DNA from: Desulfohalovibrio reitneri
GTDB taxonomy: Bacteria > Desulfobacterota > Desulfovibrionia > Desulfovibrionales > Desulfovibrionaceae
Assembly: GCF_000711295.1 (NCBI RefSeq)
Contig: NZ_JOMJ01000003.1
Location: forward strand, 695,001 to 759,000
Direction: 5' to 3'
Length of the DNA: 64,000 nucleotides
Shown one piece after another: positions 34,182-41,482 of this stretch. Position 1 is the first letter of the stretch. Every line of letters begins with the position of its first letter. The translations under genes and the position numbers were made by a program. Below the pieces are notes generated by a model. It was not told the origin of the DNA. It saw nothing but the letters and a program-made list of their open reading frames with translations, and made no database searches.

Positions 34182-34643
34182 TCAGTCGCAGCGCCGCCAG
34201 GGCTCGTTGACCTTTCTGTCGGAGGCTTCAAGCTGGATTTGAGCGGGCAAAAGATCGCCCACCAGCGGAGTGACGGGACTGTAGGACATGCCCGTGCGGA
34301 TCTCAACAGCCTGGCAGGGCTCGCCCGCGTTGTCCTCGATGCAGTCGCCGTCCGTCTGCCAGCCCGGCCAACTGCAGATGGCCACATCCATGGACGGCGA
34401 GGAGCCGGGCAGGGCGCTCTCCCACTCCCTGGCCTTGAGCCGGATGCGTTGCAGCCGGTCTCCTTCCTCCACCCCCTGGCCTGTGGCAGCGAATCTGGCC
34501 GCGGCCTGGGCCGACTTGGTCAGGGTGAGCCAGGCGCGGAACATGTTGCCCGTTTCCACCACCCCCAGCGCCAGCATGAGGAACAGTGGAAAGATCAGGG
34601 CGAATTCGATGATGCTGGATCCGCGTTCTTTGCCAAGGCGCAT
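34182..34643 (-). CDS. TadE-family minor pseudopilin
   Basis: A 153-aa protein with a type IV prepilin-like N-terminus: GKERG then SSIIEF, that is a Gly cleavage site with Glu at +5, followed by a 20-residue hydrophobic helix (ALIFPLFLMLALGVVE). The rest is a periplasmic domain with four Cys that could form disulfides. TadE-type pseudopilins are processed by TadV and are needed for Flp pilus assembly. Third gene of the left arm, 11 bp after tadG. Confidence 0.88.
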   Translation of the reverse strand: MRLGKERGSSIIEFALIFPLFLMLALGVVETGNMFRAWLTLTKSAQAAARFAATGQGVEEGDRLQRIRLKAREWESALPGSSPSMDVAICSWPGWQTDGDCIEDNAGEPCQAVEIRTGMSYSPVTPLVGDLLPAQIQLEASDRKVNEPWRRCD

Positions 34644-34654
34644 GGGGTCTCCTT

Positions 34655-35992
34655 CTACCGCAGCAGGCGCCAGCCGAGCTGGCGGCCGATCTTTTTGAAG
34701 ACATCGTCGATGTCGTATGAGGTGGGCGCATTGAAGTAGTGGTCATCCGTCCCCTCTCGAGAGGATGCCACCTGTTTCATCAGCCACACGTCGGTGGTGT
34801 CGGAGTTGCCGTAGCGGATGGTGAAGATCTCCACCCCGGCGTCCTTGGCGGCCTGGGCTTCGTCCAGCAGGGCCTGGTTCAGCGCTCCCCCGTCCTCGCA
34901 ATGGGATTCGTCGTCGCCCATGCGGAAGTAGGCGTTGGTCCAGTAGTTGTTGGGAGTGTAGCCAACGGCGTACCGTCCGCCGCAGAAACCGTCCTCGGTG
35001 TCGCCGTCGGTCAAAAGAATCATGATCTTGCGGGTGCGGTCGTCGTCGGACCCCTCTTCGTAGGGTGCTTCGGGGGTCAGCACGTGGCGGCCCCATTTCA
35101 CTCCCTCTGAAATGACCGTGCCCGACGCAGCGCCCTCGGCGGTGTGCTGGGACAGGGCTTGGTTGATGGTATACTTGTCGTCGGTCAGGGGCAGTGTCTC
35201 GGGCAGGTCGGAGCAGGTGTCCATGTCCACCCGCTGCCGGTAGTACCAGGGCAGGTCGTAGTAATCGTCCATGTGATCCGGGTGCAGTCCCACCTCGTTG
35301 ACCGAGCCATCCGCGTTGCGGCAGCCTCCCGGCAGGCCGTCCACGCCGTCGCCGACTTTCACCTTGCCGCGGAAGCCCACCAGCCCAACCTTGCAGTCCG
35401 GGTGCGCCCCGTCCGGCAGGATGAGGTCTATGAGGTTTTCGGCCGCGTCTTTGGTCATGGCGATGGGAGTTCCCTTCATGGAACCGGTGTTGTCCAGCAC
35501 CAGCACCACCTCGATGTTGTTGAAACCCGCTTCGGCCTCCGCCCGCACGGTTTTGGCGTTGGCCCCAAGCGCGCCCATGAGCAGCATGGGGACTTCAGCC
35601 GAGGCCCTGACCACCACGCTGCGCACCTCTGAACCGGGATCAACGTTTTCCACCACAGCCCCGGGATAATTCTCGGCCACCATATCCTGCACCGCCTGCT
35701 CCACGATGCCCTTGTCCAGGTCGGGATCGGCGGGCAGCTCCAGGCTGCCGGCCAGGGCGCCCGCGTCCACCGCGGACTGGAGCTTGTTGTGGGAAAGGTA
35801 GAGGTTGCCTAGATCCACAGCGAATCCGGCCATGCCCAGCAGGACCGGCAGGAGCAAGGCCATCAGAATGGGCGAGGAACCCTCTTGCCCGTTACGCTTA
35901 TGGCAGTGGCATGCTGGTGCGGGCCGAAAGCTCAAGCGGCCCTTCAGCCAGCTTTTGCAGAATGGGCCCACTGAAAATGGATTGATAGGCAT
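34655..35992 (-). CDS. tadG: TadG-like pilus protein with von Willebrand factor A domain
   Basis: A protein of up to 445 aa. A hydrophobic helix at about 43-62 (LMALLLPVLLGMAGFAVDLG) is preceded by a basic KRNGQEGSS segment, the TadG/putative Flp pilus-assembly N-terminal motif. A VWA domain follows with the MIDAS start VLVLDNTGSMKG (about residues 162-173) and later FGRK- and TDGDTEDG-type segments. The first ATG lies 94 bp inside the upstream tadE gene; a TTG farther in, with AAGG upstream, would shorten it by about 19 residues. The start is therefore uncertain. It is expected in the envelope, where VWA domains bind partners in a metal-dependent way. Confidence 0.85.
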   Translation of the reverse strand: MPINPFSVGPFCKSWLKGRLSFRPAPACHCHKRNGQEGSSPILMALLLPVLLGMAGFAVDLGNLYLSHNKLQSAVDAGALAGSLELPADPDLDKGIVEQAVQDMVAENYPGAVVENVDPGSEVRSVVVRASAEVPMLLMGALGANAKTVRAEAEAGFNNIEVVLVLDNTGSMKGTPIAMTKDAAENLIDLILPDGAHPDCKVGLVGFRGKVKVGDGVDGLPGGCRNADGSVNEVGLHPDHMDDYYDLPWYYRQRVDMDTCSDLPETLPLTDDKYTINQALSQHTAEGAASGTVISEGVKWGRHVLTPEAPYEEGSDDDRTRKIMILLTDGDTEDGFCGGRYAVGYTPNNYWTNAYFRMGDDESHCEDGGALNQALLDEAQAAKDAGVEIFTIRYGNSDTTDVWLMKQVASSREGTDDHYFNAPTSYDIDDVFKKIGRQLGWRLLR

Positions 35993-36296
35993 GCGTCACC
36001 TCGACGGTTACTTTCTTGTCCTGCATCTGCACGGATGTGGCCGGAGGACCGCCGGGCAGGTCCTTGGCCATGGCCGACACCAGTTGGCCTGTGTTCGCCG
36101 TGTCGCCTTGGCGCAGCACCATGCGCGCTCCTTCACGGCTGGCCTCCTGGATAATGGAGTACGTCCGCAGGGCGTTGCCGCCCTCGACCGCCAGGGCCAC
36201 CAGCATGGCCAGCACCGGCAGGAGCAGCGCGAACTCGGCGGCCATGATGCCGGACTCCGGATCTCGGCCTTGTGTGGTGGAGCGTGGTTTCTTCAT
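35898..36296 (-). CDS. tadE: TadE-family minor pseudopilin, first gene of the left arm
   Basis: A 132-aa TadE-like pseudopilin. The leader MKKPRSTTQGRDPESG is followed by IMAAEF, giving Gly at -1 and Glu at +5, then a 20-residue hydrophobic helix (ALLLPVLAMLVALAVE). This motif requires the first ATG; an internal Met (18) would lose it. No Shine-Dalgarno is visible before that ATG, and the sigma-54-type site upstream would start transcription one base before it. Confidence 0.88.
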   Translation of the reverse strand: MKKPRSTTQGRDPESGIMAAEFALLLPVLAMLVALAVEGGNALRTYSIIQEASREGARMVLRQGDTANTGQLVSAMAKDLPGGPPATSVQMQDKKVTVEVTHAYQSIFSGPILQKLAEGPLELSARTSMPLP

Positions 36297-36307
36297 GCCG
36301 AACTATA

Positions 36308-36324
36308 CGCATTAACCGTGCCAA
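36308..36324 (-). promoter_or_regulatory. Sigma-54-type promoter facing tadE
   Basis: On the minus strand TTGGCACGGTTAATGCG: GG (36322-36321) and GC (36310-36309) are exactly 10 bp apart, and the -24 hexamer TGGCAC is perfect. The -12 part reads ATGC. Transcription would begin near 36297, directly before the tadE ATG, implying a nearly leaderless message. Confidence 0.6.
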
Positions 36325-36443
36325 AATGCCTGGATACCCATGCGGATCAGGAGCCATGCGGCTTAGGCGGGCTATGGCTGATCCACGAATGCGGGAAGCA
36401 GGCTTGACCAATCCCGGGAAAGTGGTCAGGCTGTCCACAAACA

Positions 36444-37856
36444 ATGGAGCAAAAACAAGACATGGCTGCACGCATACTCATCGTGGACGACGACATCGCA
36501 TTTCAGGGAATGCTTCGCGAGGCCATCGAGGAGAAGGGCTTCGAGACGGATTGCGCCGGCTCGGCCGAGGAGGGCATTGAGCGGGCCGGGGAAGGCTCGT
36601 ACGATGTTGTCCTGCTGGACGTCCGCCTGCCCGGTATGAGCGGCATCGAGGCCATTCCCGGCTTCCGTGAGATATCACCGGAGTCCGAGATTATCGTCAT
36701 GACCGCCTACGCGGAAAAGGACCCCGCACTGGAGGCCATTCGGCGAGGGGCCTACGATTATTTCACCAAGCCGTTCTCCCTTTCCGAGATGGAGATTGTT
36801 TTGCGCCGGGCGATGGAGAAACAACGCCTGCAGCGACAGGTGCGTTCCCTGCGTCGGACAATGGGTGATTCAGGGCCGATGGCCAGGCTCATCGGCCGCA
36901 GCGAACCCATGCTGCGGGTCAAGGAGCTCATCGAGCGGGTGGCTCCCCTGGAGACCGGCGTGCTCATTATCGGCGAGACCGGCACCGGCAAGGAGTTGGT
37001 CACGGACACCATCCATGCCCTCAGCAGTCGGGCGGACAAGCCGCTCATCAAGCTCAACTGCGCGGCCATTCCGGAAAATCTGCTGGAATCCGAACTGTTC
37101 GGCCACGAGAAGGGCGCTTTCACCGGGGCCACCTCCATGAAGCGCGGCAAGTTCGAGTTGGCCTCGGGCGGGTCCATCCTGCTGGACGAGATAGGCGACA
37201 TGCCCCTGCACCTGCAGCCCAAGCTGCTGCGCACCGTGGAGCAGAAGCAGGTGGAGCGGGTCGGCGGCGACAAGTCCATCTCCTGCGACGTGCGCATTAT
37301 CGCGGCCACCAACATAGACCTGGCACAGCGTGTGCGGGAGAAGGCCTTCCGCGAGGACCTCTATTACAGGTTGAATGTGGCCCTGATTTCGCTCCCCCCA
37401 CTTCGGGAACGCAAAGACGACTTGCCGATTTTGTCCGAAGCCTTTGTCGAGCGTCTGAACACCAAGCTCGGCACACGCATCAAAGGGGTCAGTCCGGCCG
37501 CCCTCAAAGCCATGCACGCTTTCGACTGGCCAGGCAACGTGCGCCAGTTGGCCAATGTGCTGGAGAGGGCCGTCATCTTCTGCCGCGGTGAGGTGATCGA
37601 GCCGGAGGACATTGACTTCGGAGTTTCCGGAACCCCGCAACCCCATTCCCCCGGTCCCGCGCCCGCGGGCGGAGGTTTGCCGCAGGTTCCCCTGCGCCAG
37701 GCGGTCAACGAGTACGAAAAGACACTCATCCTGACCGCGCTTCGGCAGTCGGACGGTATCCAGACCGAGGCCGCCCGTTTGCTGGGCATCTCGCCGAAAA
37801 ACCTCTGGAACAAGATCCAGAAACACGCAATCGATCCGAACGAACTCCCAGCCTGA
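36444..37856 (+). CDS. NtrC-family sigma-54 response regulator between the tad arms
   Basis: A 470-aa regulator. Receiver domain about 10-120 (ILIVDDD, phospho-Asp in VVLLDVRLPG, Lys in FTKPFS), AAA+ domain about 148-385 with Walker A GETGTGKE, intact GAFTGA and Walker B ILLDEIGDM, and a Fis-type HTH at the C-terminus (TEAARLLGISPKNLWNKI). The first ATG has no Shine-Dalgarno; an ATG at 36462 (MAARILIVDDD) has GGAG 11 bp upstream and could be the real start. It sits between two divergent pilus arms that both carry sigma-54-type promoters, so it is the probable activator of Tad pilus expression. Confidence 0.93.
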   Translation: MEQKQDMAARILIVDDDIAFQGMLREAIEEKGFETDCAGSAEEGIERAGEGSYDVVLLDVRLPGMSGIEAIPGFREISPESEIIVMTAYAEKDPALEAIRRGAYDYFTKPFSLSEMEIVLRRAMEKQRLQRQVRSLRRTMGDSGPMARLIGRSEPMLRVKELIERVAPLETGVLIIGETGTGKELVTDTIHALSSRADKPLIKLNCAAIPENLLESELFGHEKGAFTGATSMKRGKFELASGGSILLDEIGDMPLHLQPKLLRTVEQKQVERVGGDKSISCDVRIIAATNIDLAQRVREKAFREDLYYRLNVALISLPPLRERKDDLPILSEAFVERLNTKLGTRIKGVSPAALKAMHAFDWPGNVRQLANVLERAVIFCRGEVIEPEDIDFGVSGTPQPHSPGPAPAGGGLPQVPLRQAVNEYEKTLILTALRQSDGIQTEAARLLGISPKNLWNKIQKHAIDPNELPA

Positions 37857-37869
37857 TCCCCAAATCGTG

Positions 37870-37898
37870 GAGCGCTCTCTCATTCTGGGAGAGCGCTC
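37870..37898 (+). terminator. Hairpin after the NtrC-type regulator
   Basis: GAGCGCTCTC (37870-37879) and GAGAGCGCTC (37889-37898) form a 10-bp stem 14 bp after the stop codon. The T-run is missing, so termination may be partial or Rho-assisted. Confidence 0.5.
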
Positions 37899-37958
37899 AA
37901 CTCAGACCGCGTTCCGCGCGGTTCCATCTCTCTTCCCTCTGTTTTCTTCCAAGTCTTT

Positions 37959-38013
37959 TCCATGAATCATGGAGAATCTGCACTCGAGTGAATAGCTCTG
38001 TCTACAGGCTATT
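37959..38013 (+). promoter_or_regulatory. Palindrome cluster upstream of the flp sigma-54 promoter
   Basis: Three inverted repeats in 55 bp: TCCATG-AAT-CATGGA (37959-37973), CACTCGAGTG (37981-37990), and AATAGC-T-CTGT-CT-ACAG-GCTATT (37991-38013). They lie 49-103 bp upstream of the -24 element, where an activator of the NtrC family binds. The last one is followed by GTTTTT and could instead end the regulator transcript. The whole 297-bp gap 37857-38153 has no gene. Confidence 0.5.
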
Positions 38014-38060
38014 GTTTTTAACGTGTTGATTATGTTGATTTAAAATCGTATTTTAATGGT

Positions 38061-38077
38061 TTGGCACATGCGTTGCT
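38061..38077 (+). promoter_or_regulatory. Sigma-54 promoter of flp and the right tad arm
   Basis: TTGGCACATGCGTTGCT: perfect TGGCAC (38062-38067) and TTGC (38073-38076) with the 10-bp GG-GC spacing. Predicted start near 38088, giving a 66-base leader to flp with AAGGAGAG. Confidence 0.9.
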
Positions 38078-38153
38078 CAAGGAAAAGCCAAGACCGAAAA
38101 AAGGCAGGCACCCCGAGTAAGCCATCAACAAATCAACGACAAAGGAGAGCACC

Positions 38154-38336
38154 ATGTTCAACGCCATCAAGAATTTCGTGAAGCAGGAAGAAGGCGCCAC
38201 CGCTCTGGAGTATGGCCTGATCGCCGCCCTGATCGCCGCGGCCATCGTCACCGCCGTCACCACTCTGGGCACCAACGTCAGCAACACTTTCGACAACATC
38301 GCCACCAGCGTGGGCGGCGCCACCAGCGGCGGCTAA
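38154..38336 (+). CDS. flp: Flp/Fap-type major pilin
   Basis: A 60-aa prepilin. The 14-residue leader MFNAIKNFVKQEEG is cleaved before ATALEYGLIAALIAAAIV, with Glu and Tyr at +5 and +6, the Flp motif, and a hydrophobic helix. The C-terminus is short and Gly/Ser/Thr-rich. Strong Shine-Dalgarno AAGGAGA. A hairpin follows, which should let flp be made in excess of the assembly proteins. Confidence 0.96.
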   Translation: MFNAIKNFVKQEEGATALEYGLIAALIAAAIVTAVTTLGTNVSNTFDNIATSVGGATSGG

Positions 38337-38361
38337 ACACCACGTAAGCACCGGCCGGAAC

Positions 38362-38394
38362 AGGGGGTGGTGGCGAACATCGCCATCACCCCCT
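38362..38394 (+). terminator. Attenuating hairpin between flp and tadV
   Basis: AGGGGGTGGTGGCGA / TCGCCATCACCCCCT, a 15-bp stem with one G-T pair and a 3-base loop, followed by only TT. It is likely a partial terminator or mRNA-stabilising structure that sets the pilin-to-machinery ratio. Confidence 0.7.
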
Positions 38395-38424
38395 TTCCGT
38401 CCCGGGCGTCAAGGGGGAGAGCGA

Positions 38425-38940
38425 ATGCAGGCCCACATCATATTTCTCTTCATCGTGCTGGGCATCGCCTGCGTAACCGACCTGCGCGATCAACGGATAC
38501 CCAACCTGCTGACCTACCCGGCCATGGCCATGGCCCTGACCTTCCACGCCATGCACGGCGGGTGGGACGGGCTTCTTTTTGGTCTGGCCGGATGGGGCGC
38601 GGGATTGGGGCTGATGCTTCTCCCGCACTTCATGGGTGTCATGGGTGCGGGCGATGTCAAGCTCATGGCCGTGGTCGGCGCCGTCATGGGTCCGGCCGGG
38701 GCCTTGTCGGCGTTTGTGCTGACCAGCCTGGCCGGGGGCGTCTACGCCCTGGTGATGCTGGCCATCCACTGGCGGGTGGCCGGGCGTGTCCTCATTGGCC
38801 TGCTGCAGGCCGTCTCCCTCATGCCCGCCACCGGGGGCATGCAGTACCAGCCGCGGGCGGAAATGCCCCGGCTCTGCTACGGCCTGGCCATCGCTGTCGG
38901 CTCTGTGGCGGCCTGCCTGCTGCAACCCGGACTGGCCTAG
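38425..38940 (+). CDS. tadV: Prepilin peptidase TadV/CpaA (A24 family)
   Basis: A 171-aa integral membrane aspartic peptidase that cuts Flp and the TadE-type pseudopilins. The two catalytic Asp lie in TDLRDQRIPN (about 19-28) and GAGDVKL (about 74-80). About six hydrophobic segments. It lacks the N-terminal methyltransferase domain of PilD, as usual for TadV. Shine-Dalgarno GGGGAGAG. Confidence 0.93.
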   Translation: MQAHIIFLFIVLGIACVTDLRDQRIPNLLTYPAMAMALTFHAMHGGWDGLLFGLAGWGAGLGLMLLPHFMGVMGAGDVKLMAVVGAVMGPAGALSAFVLTSLAGGVYALVMLAIHWRVAGRVLIGLLQAVSLMPATGGMQYQPRAEMPRLCYGLAIAVGSVAACLLQPGLA

Positions 38941-38949
38941 GGGGGAGCC

Positions 38950-39759
38950 ATGCGTAAGTCACGCGCTCTGATCCAACTTTTCCTGGCCCTGCTGCTGGCG
39001 GGGGGAGCCGGATTTCTTGTGCTGAGCATGTCCGCCTCCAAGCCGAAAGAGGCCGAGCAGCCTCCTCCGCGAATTGAAACAACGGATGTCGCCGTGGCCT
39101 CGACGATACTCAAGGCCGGGGAAAAGATCGACGCCGAGTCCGTGCGCATGGTCCCGTATCTCGAGGAGAGTATGCCCGACGGCTGCTTCACCGACTTGGC
39201 CGAACTCGAGGGCAGGGTTGTTCTCACCCCGATGGGCAAGGGCGAACCCGTGACCCGCGGCAAGTTGGTGGACAAGGATTCCGCTGTGGGCGGGGTCAGC
39301 GCCCTCATCGGCGACGGCAAACGGGCCATGGCGGTCAAGGGGAACAAGGTTATGGGGCTGGCGGGTTTCGTGCGGCCGGGCAACAAGGTCGACGTGTTGG
39401 TCACATTGGAGGACGGCCGTCGCAAGTCCAGGACCAAGGTTGTATTGGAAAACGTTCCCGTGCTGGCCACCGGCGAAAAGCTGGAGGCCCTGGAAGACGG
39501 AACCCAGGCTCCGGTGGACGTCTACACCCTGGAGGTTGCACCGGAGGAGAGCGAACGGCTCGCTCTGGCGGCCACCAAGGGAACCCTGCATTTCGCCCTG
39601 CGTGGCATGAGCGACAACGCCACCATACTTACCCATGGGGTTGACGTGGACCGAGCCCTGGCCGCTTACAAACCCAAGCCGCCTCCCAGACCCAGGCGGC
39701 ATCCGCCACACCGTGTTGAAATAATCACCGGTGCCGAGCGCACCGCCAAGAAGTTCTAG
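38950..39759 (+). CDS. cpaB: Flp pilus assembly protein CpaB/RcpC
   Basis: A 269-aa periplasmic protein with an N-terminal signal anchor (about 7-26) and the SAF/CpaB fold (TTDVAVASTILKAGEKIDAESV, GRVVLTPMGKGEPVTRGKL). It is thought to bind peptidoglycan or stabilise the secretin. The C-terminal 35 residues are Pro/Lys/Arg-rich (KPKPPPRPRRHPPH). It follows tadV by 9 bp. Confidence 0.9.
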   Translation: MRKSRALIQLFLALLLAGGAGFLVLSMSASKPKEAEQPPPRIETTDVAVASTILKAGEKIDAESVRMVPYLEESMPDGCFTDLAELEGRVVLTPMGKGEPVTRGKLVDKDSAVGGVSALIGDGKRAMAVKGNKVMGLAGFVRPGNKVDVLVTLEDGRRKSRTKVVLENVPVLATGEKLEALEDGTQAPVDVYTLEVAPEESERLALAATKGTLHFALRGMSDNATILTHGVDVDRALAAYKPKPPPRPRRHPPHRVEIITGAERTAKKF

Positions 39760-39771
39760 GGGGGGATTCAA

Positions 39772-41178
39772 ATGCTGCGCGCCATCCTGCTTAGCCTGTT
39801 CCTGCTGCTTTTGCCGCAGGAGGCCCAGGCCGCGCCCTCGCCGGAAATAGATCCCGTGCGGCTGGAGATGTCCGTGGGCAAGTCGCGCATCGTGCGGACC
39901 GAGGCCAAGGTCTCCCGGATTTCCCTGGCATCTCCCGAGCACGCCGACATCATCCTGCTGTCGCCGACCCAGGTCTACATCCGTGCCAAGCAGGCCGGGT
40001 CCACCAACCTCACCCTGTGGAACGACAACGAAAGGCTGAGCGGCGTTTTCGATCTGGTCATCACGCCTGACGTGGCTCCCCTCAAGGAAATGCTGCACCG
40101 CGTCCTACCCGAGGAGCCGCGGATCAAGGTCCTCACGGCCAACGATTCGGTGACTCTCTCCGGACCGGTCTCCAGCTCCACCAACCTCGCCGCGGCCATG
40201 TCCCTGGCCGAGGCCTACGCCCCGGACAAGGTCATCAATCTGATGCATGTCGGGGGAGTGCACCAGGTCATGCTGGAGGTGCGGGTGGCGGAGATGTCCC
40301 GCTCCCTTGCCCGGAGGCTTGGCGTCAACCTCTCCTACGTATTCGAGGGGCAACTTCTGCAGGGACAGCTTGGGTACACATTCCTCAAGAAGCTCACCGG
40401 ATTCGACAAGGAAGGGCGCTTCATCCTGGCCGACAACGTCAACAGCGCACTGACCCTCAAGCAAGGCGATGTCTACTACAGCGCGTTTATCGACGCGCTC
40501 AAGGAAAACGGCCTGGTCAAGATTCTGGCCGAGCCCAACCTGGTCTGTCTCAGCGGCGAGGAAGCTGATTTCCTGGCCGGCGGAGAGATTCCCGTGCCTG
40601 TGCCCCAGGGGCTCGGCACCGTGGGTATCGAGTACAAATCCTTCGGCGTGAGCCTCTCCTTCAAGCCCACCGTGCTTTCGCAGGAAAGGCTCTCCATCCA
40701 GGTGGAGCCGGAGGTGTCGGAACTCGACTTCACCAACGCCATCGACATGAGCGGCGTGACCGTCCCGGCCATCAGCACCCGCCGGGCCTCCACCCGCGTG
40801 GAACTCAAGAGCGGGCAGACCTTCGCCATCGCCGGTCTTATCCGCGACAATCTCCGAGAGGCGGCGGCACGTTTTCCCGTGCTGGGTGATGTCCCGGTGC
40901 TGGGGTCTCTCTTCCGCAGCTCGGAGTTCCAGAAGGACCAGACCGAACTGGTTATCCTGGTCACTCCCCACCTGGCCAAGCCCCTGGACAAACGGGCCGA
41001 AAAGCTGCCCACCGACGGCCTCAATGAGCCTAATGACCTGGAATTCTACATGCTGGGCATGCTGGAAGGGGCAGAGAAGTCGCCCGATGCCGGGCGCGCC
41101 CCCGCCCCCCCCTCCGGCGGCAAGCGCACCGGTTTCGACGGAGACTTCGGACAGATTCTGCCCGGGGAGGAACAATGA
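39772..41178 (+). CDS. cpaC: Tad secretin CpaC/RcpA
   Basis: A 468-aa outer-membrane secretin. Signal peptide ending AQA (about 20), an N-terminal pilus-type domain (VGKSRIVRTEAKVSRISLASPEHADI), a BON-like or N-domain segment, and the secretin core at about 160-410 (LVKILAEPNLVCLSGEEADFLAGGEIPVPVPQG; RVELKSGQTFAIAGLI). The last 50 residues are Pro/Gly-rich. The stop overlaps the following lipoprotein start. Confidence 0.93.
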   Translation: MLRAILLSLFLLLLPQEAQAAPSPEIDPVRLEMSVGKSRIVRTEAKVSRISLASPEHADIILLSPTQVYIRAKQAGSTNLTLWNDNERLSGVFDLVITPDVAPLKEMLHRVLPEEPRIKVLTANDSVTLSGPVSSSTNLAAAMSLAEAYAPDKVINLMHVGGVHQVMLEVRVAEMSRSLARRLGVNLSYVFEGQLLQGQLGYTFLKKLTGFDKEGRFILADNVNSALTLKQGDVYYSAFIDALKENGLVKILAEPNLVCLSGEEADFLAGGEIPVPVPQGLGTVGIEYKSFGVSLSFKPTVLSQERLSIQVEPEVSELDFTNAIDMSGVTVPAISTRRASTRVELKSGQTFAIAGLIRDNLREAAARFPVLGDVPVLGSLFRSSEFQKDQTELVILVTPHLAKPLDKRAEKLPTDGLNEPNDLEFYMLGMLEGAEKSPDAGRAPAPPSGGKRTGFDGDFGQILPGEEQ

Positions 41179-41468
41179 GACGAATCATCGTGACGCTGCT
41201 TCTTTTCGGCCTGACCGCCTGTTCCGGATTCGGGGCGGGATCGGGAAACAGCCCCGACATGCCGGCATTTCGGGAGACAACCAGCGGGGTCATCGCATCC
41301 CAGCGGGTAATCAAGACGGATCCCACCTCATCGGAGCCTGTGCAGACCTTTGACGGCGCCCGGGCCGCCGAGACCATGAAGACCTACCGCGAGGGCGGCA
41401 AGAAGTCCGACGGCGGGGCCGGCGATGAGTTCCAGTCCGTGTTCCAGGACATGCTGGGCGGAAAATAG
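41175..41468 (+). CDS. Small Tad-locus lipoprotein
   Basis: A 97-aa protein with a lipobox LTAC at residues 13-16 after a short basic, hydrophobic leader, so a lipid-anchored envelope protein. The mature part is polar with no family I recognise. Its ATG overlaps the cpaC stop (ATGA). Its position between secretin and TadZ is where cpaD/rcpB-type lipoproteins are found in other tad operons, so a secretin pilot role is plausible. Confidence 0.7.
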   Translation: MRRIIVTLLLFGLTACSGFGAGSGNSPDMPAFRETTSGVIASQRVIKTDPTSSEPVQTFDGARAAETMKTYREGGKKSDGGAGDEFQSVFQDMLGGK

Positions 41469-41482
41469 GCAAGGAGACGAAC

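Noticed and set aside
38959-41175. Two minus-strand frames of 379 and 356 codons across cpaB and cpaC
   Set aside because: Antisense shadows; no start context and no recognisable fold.
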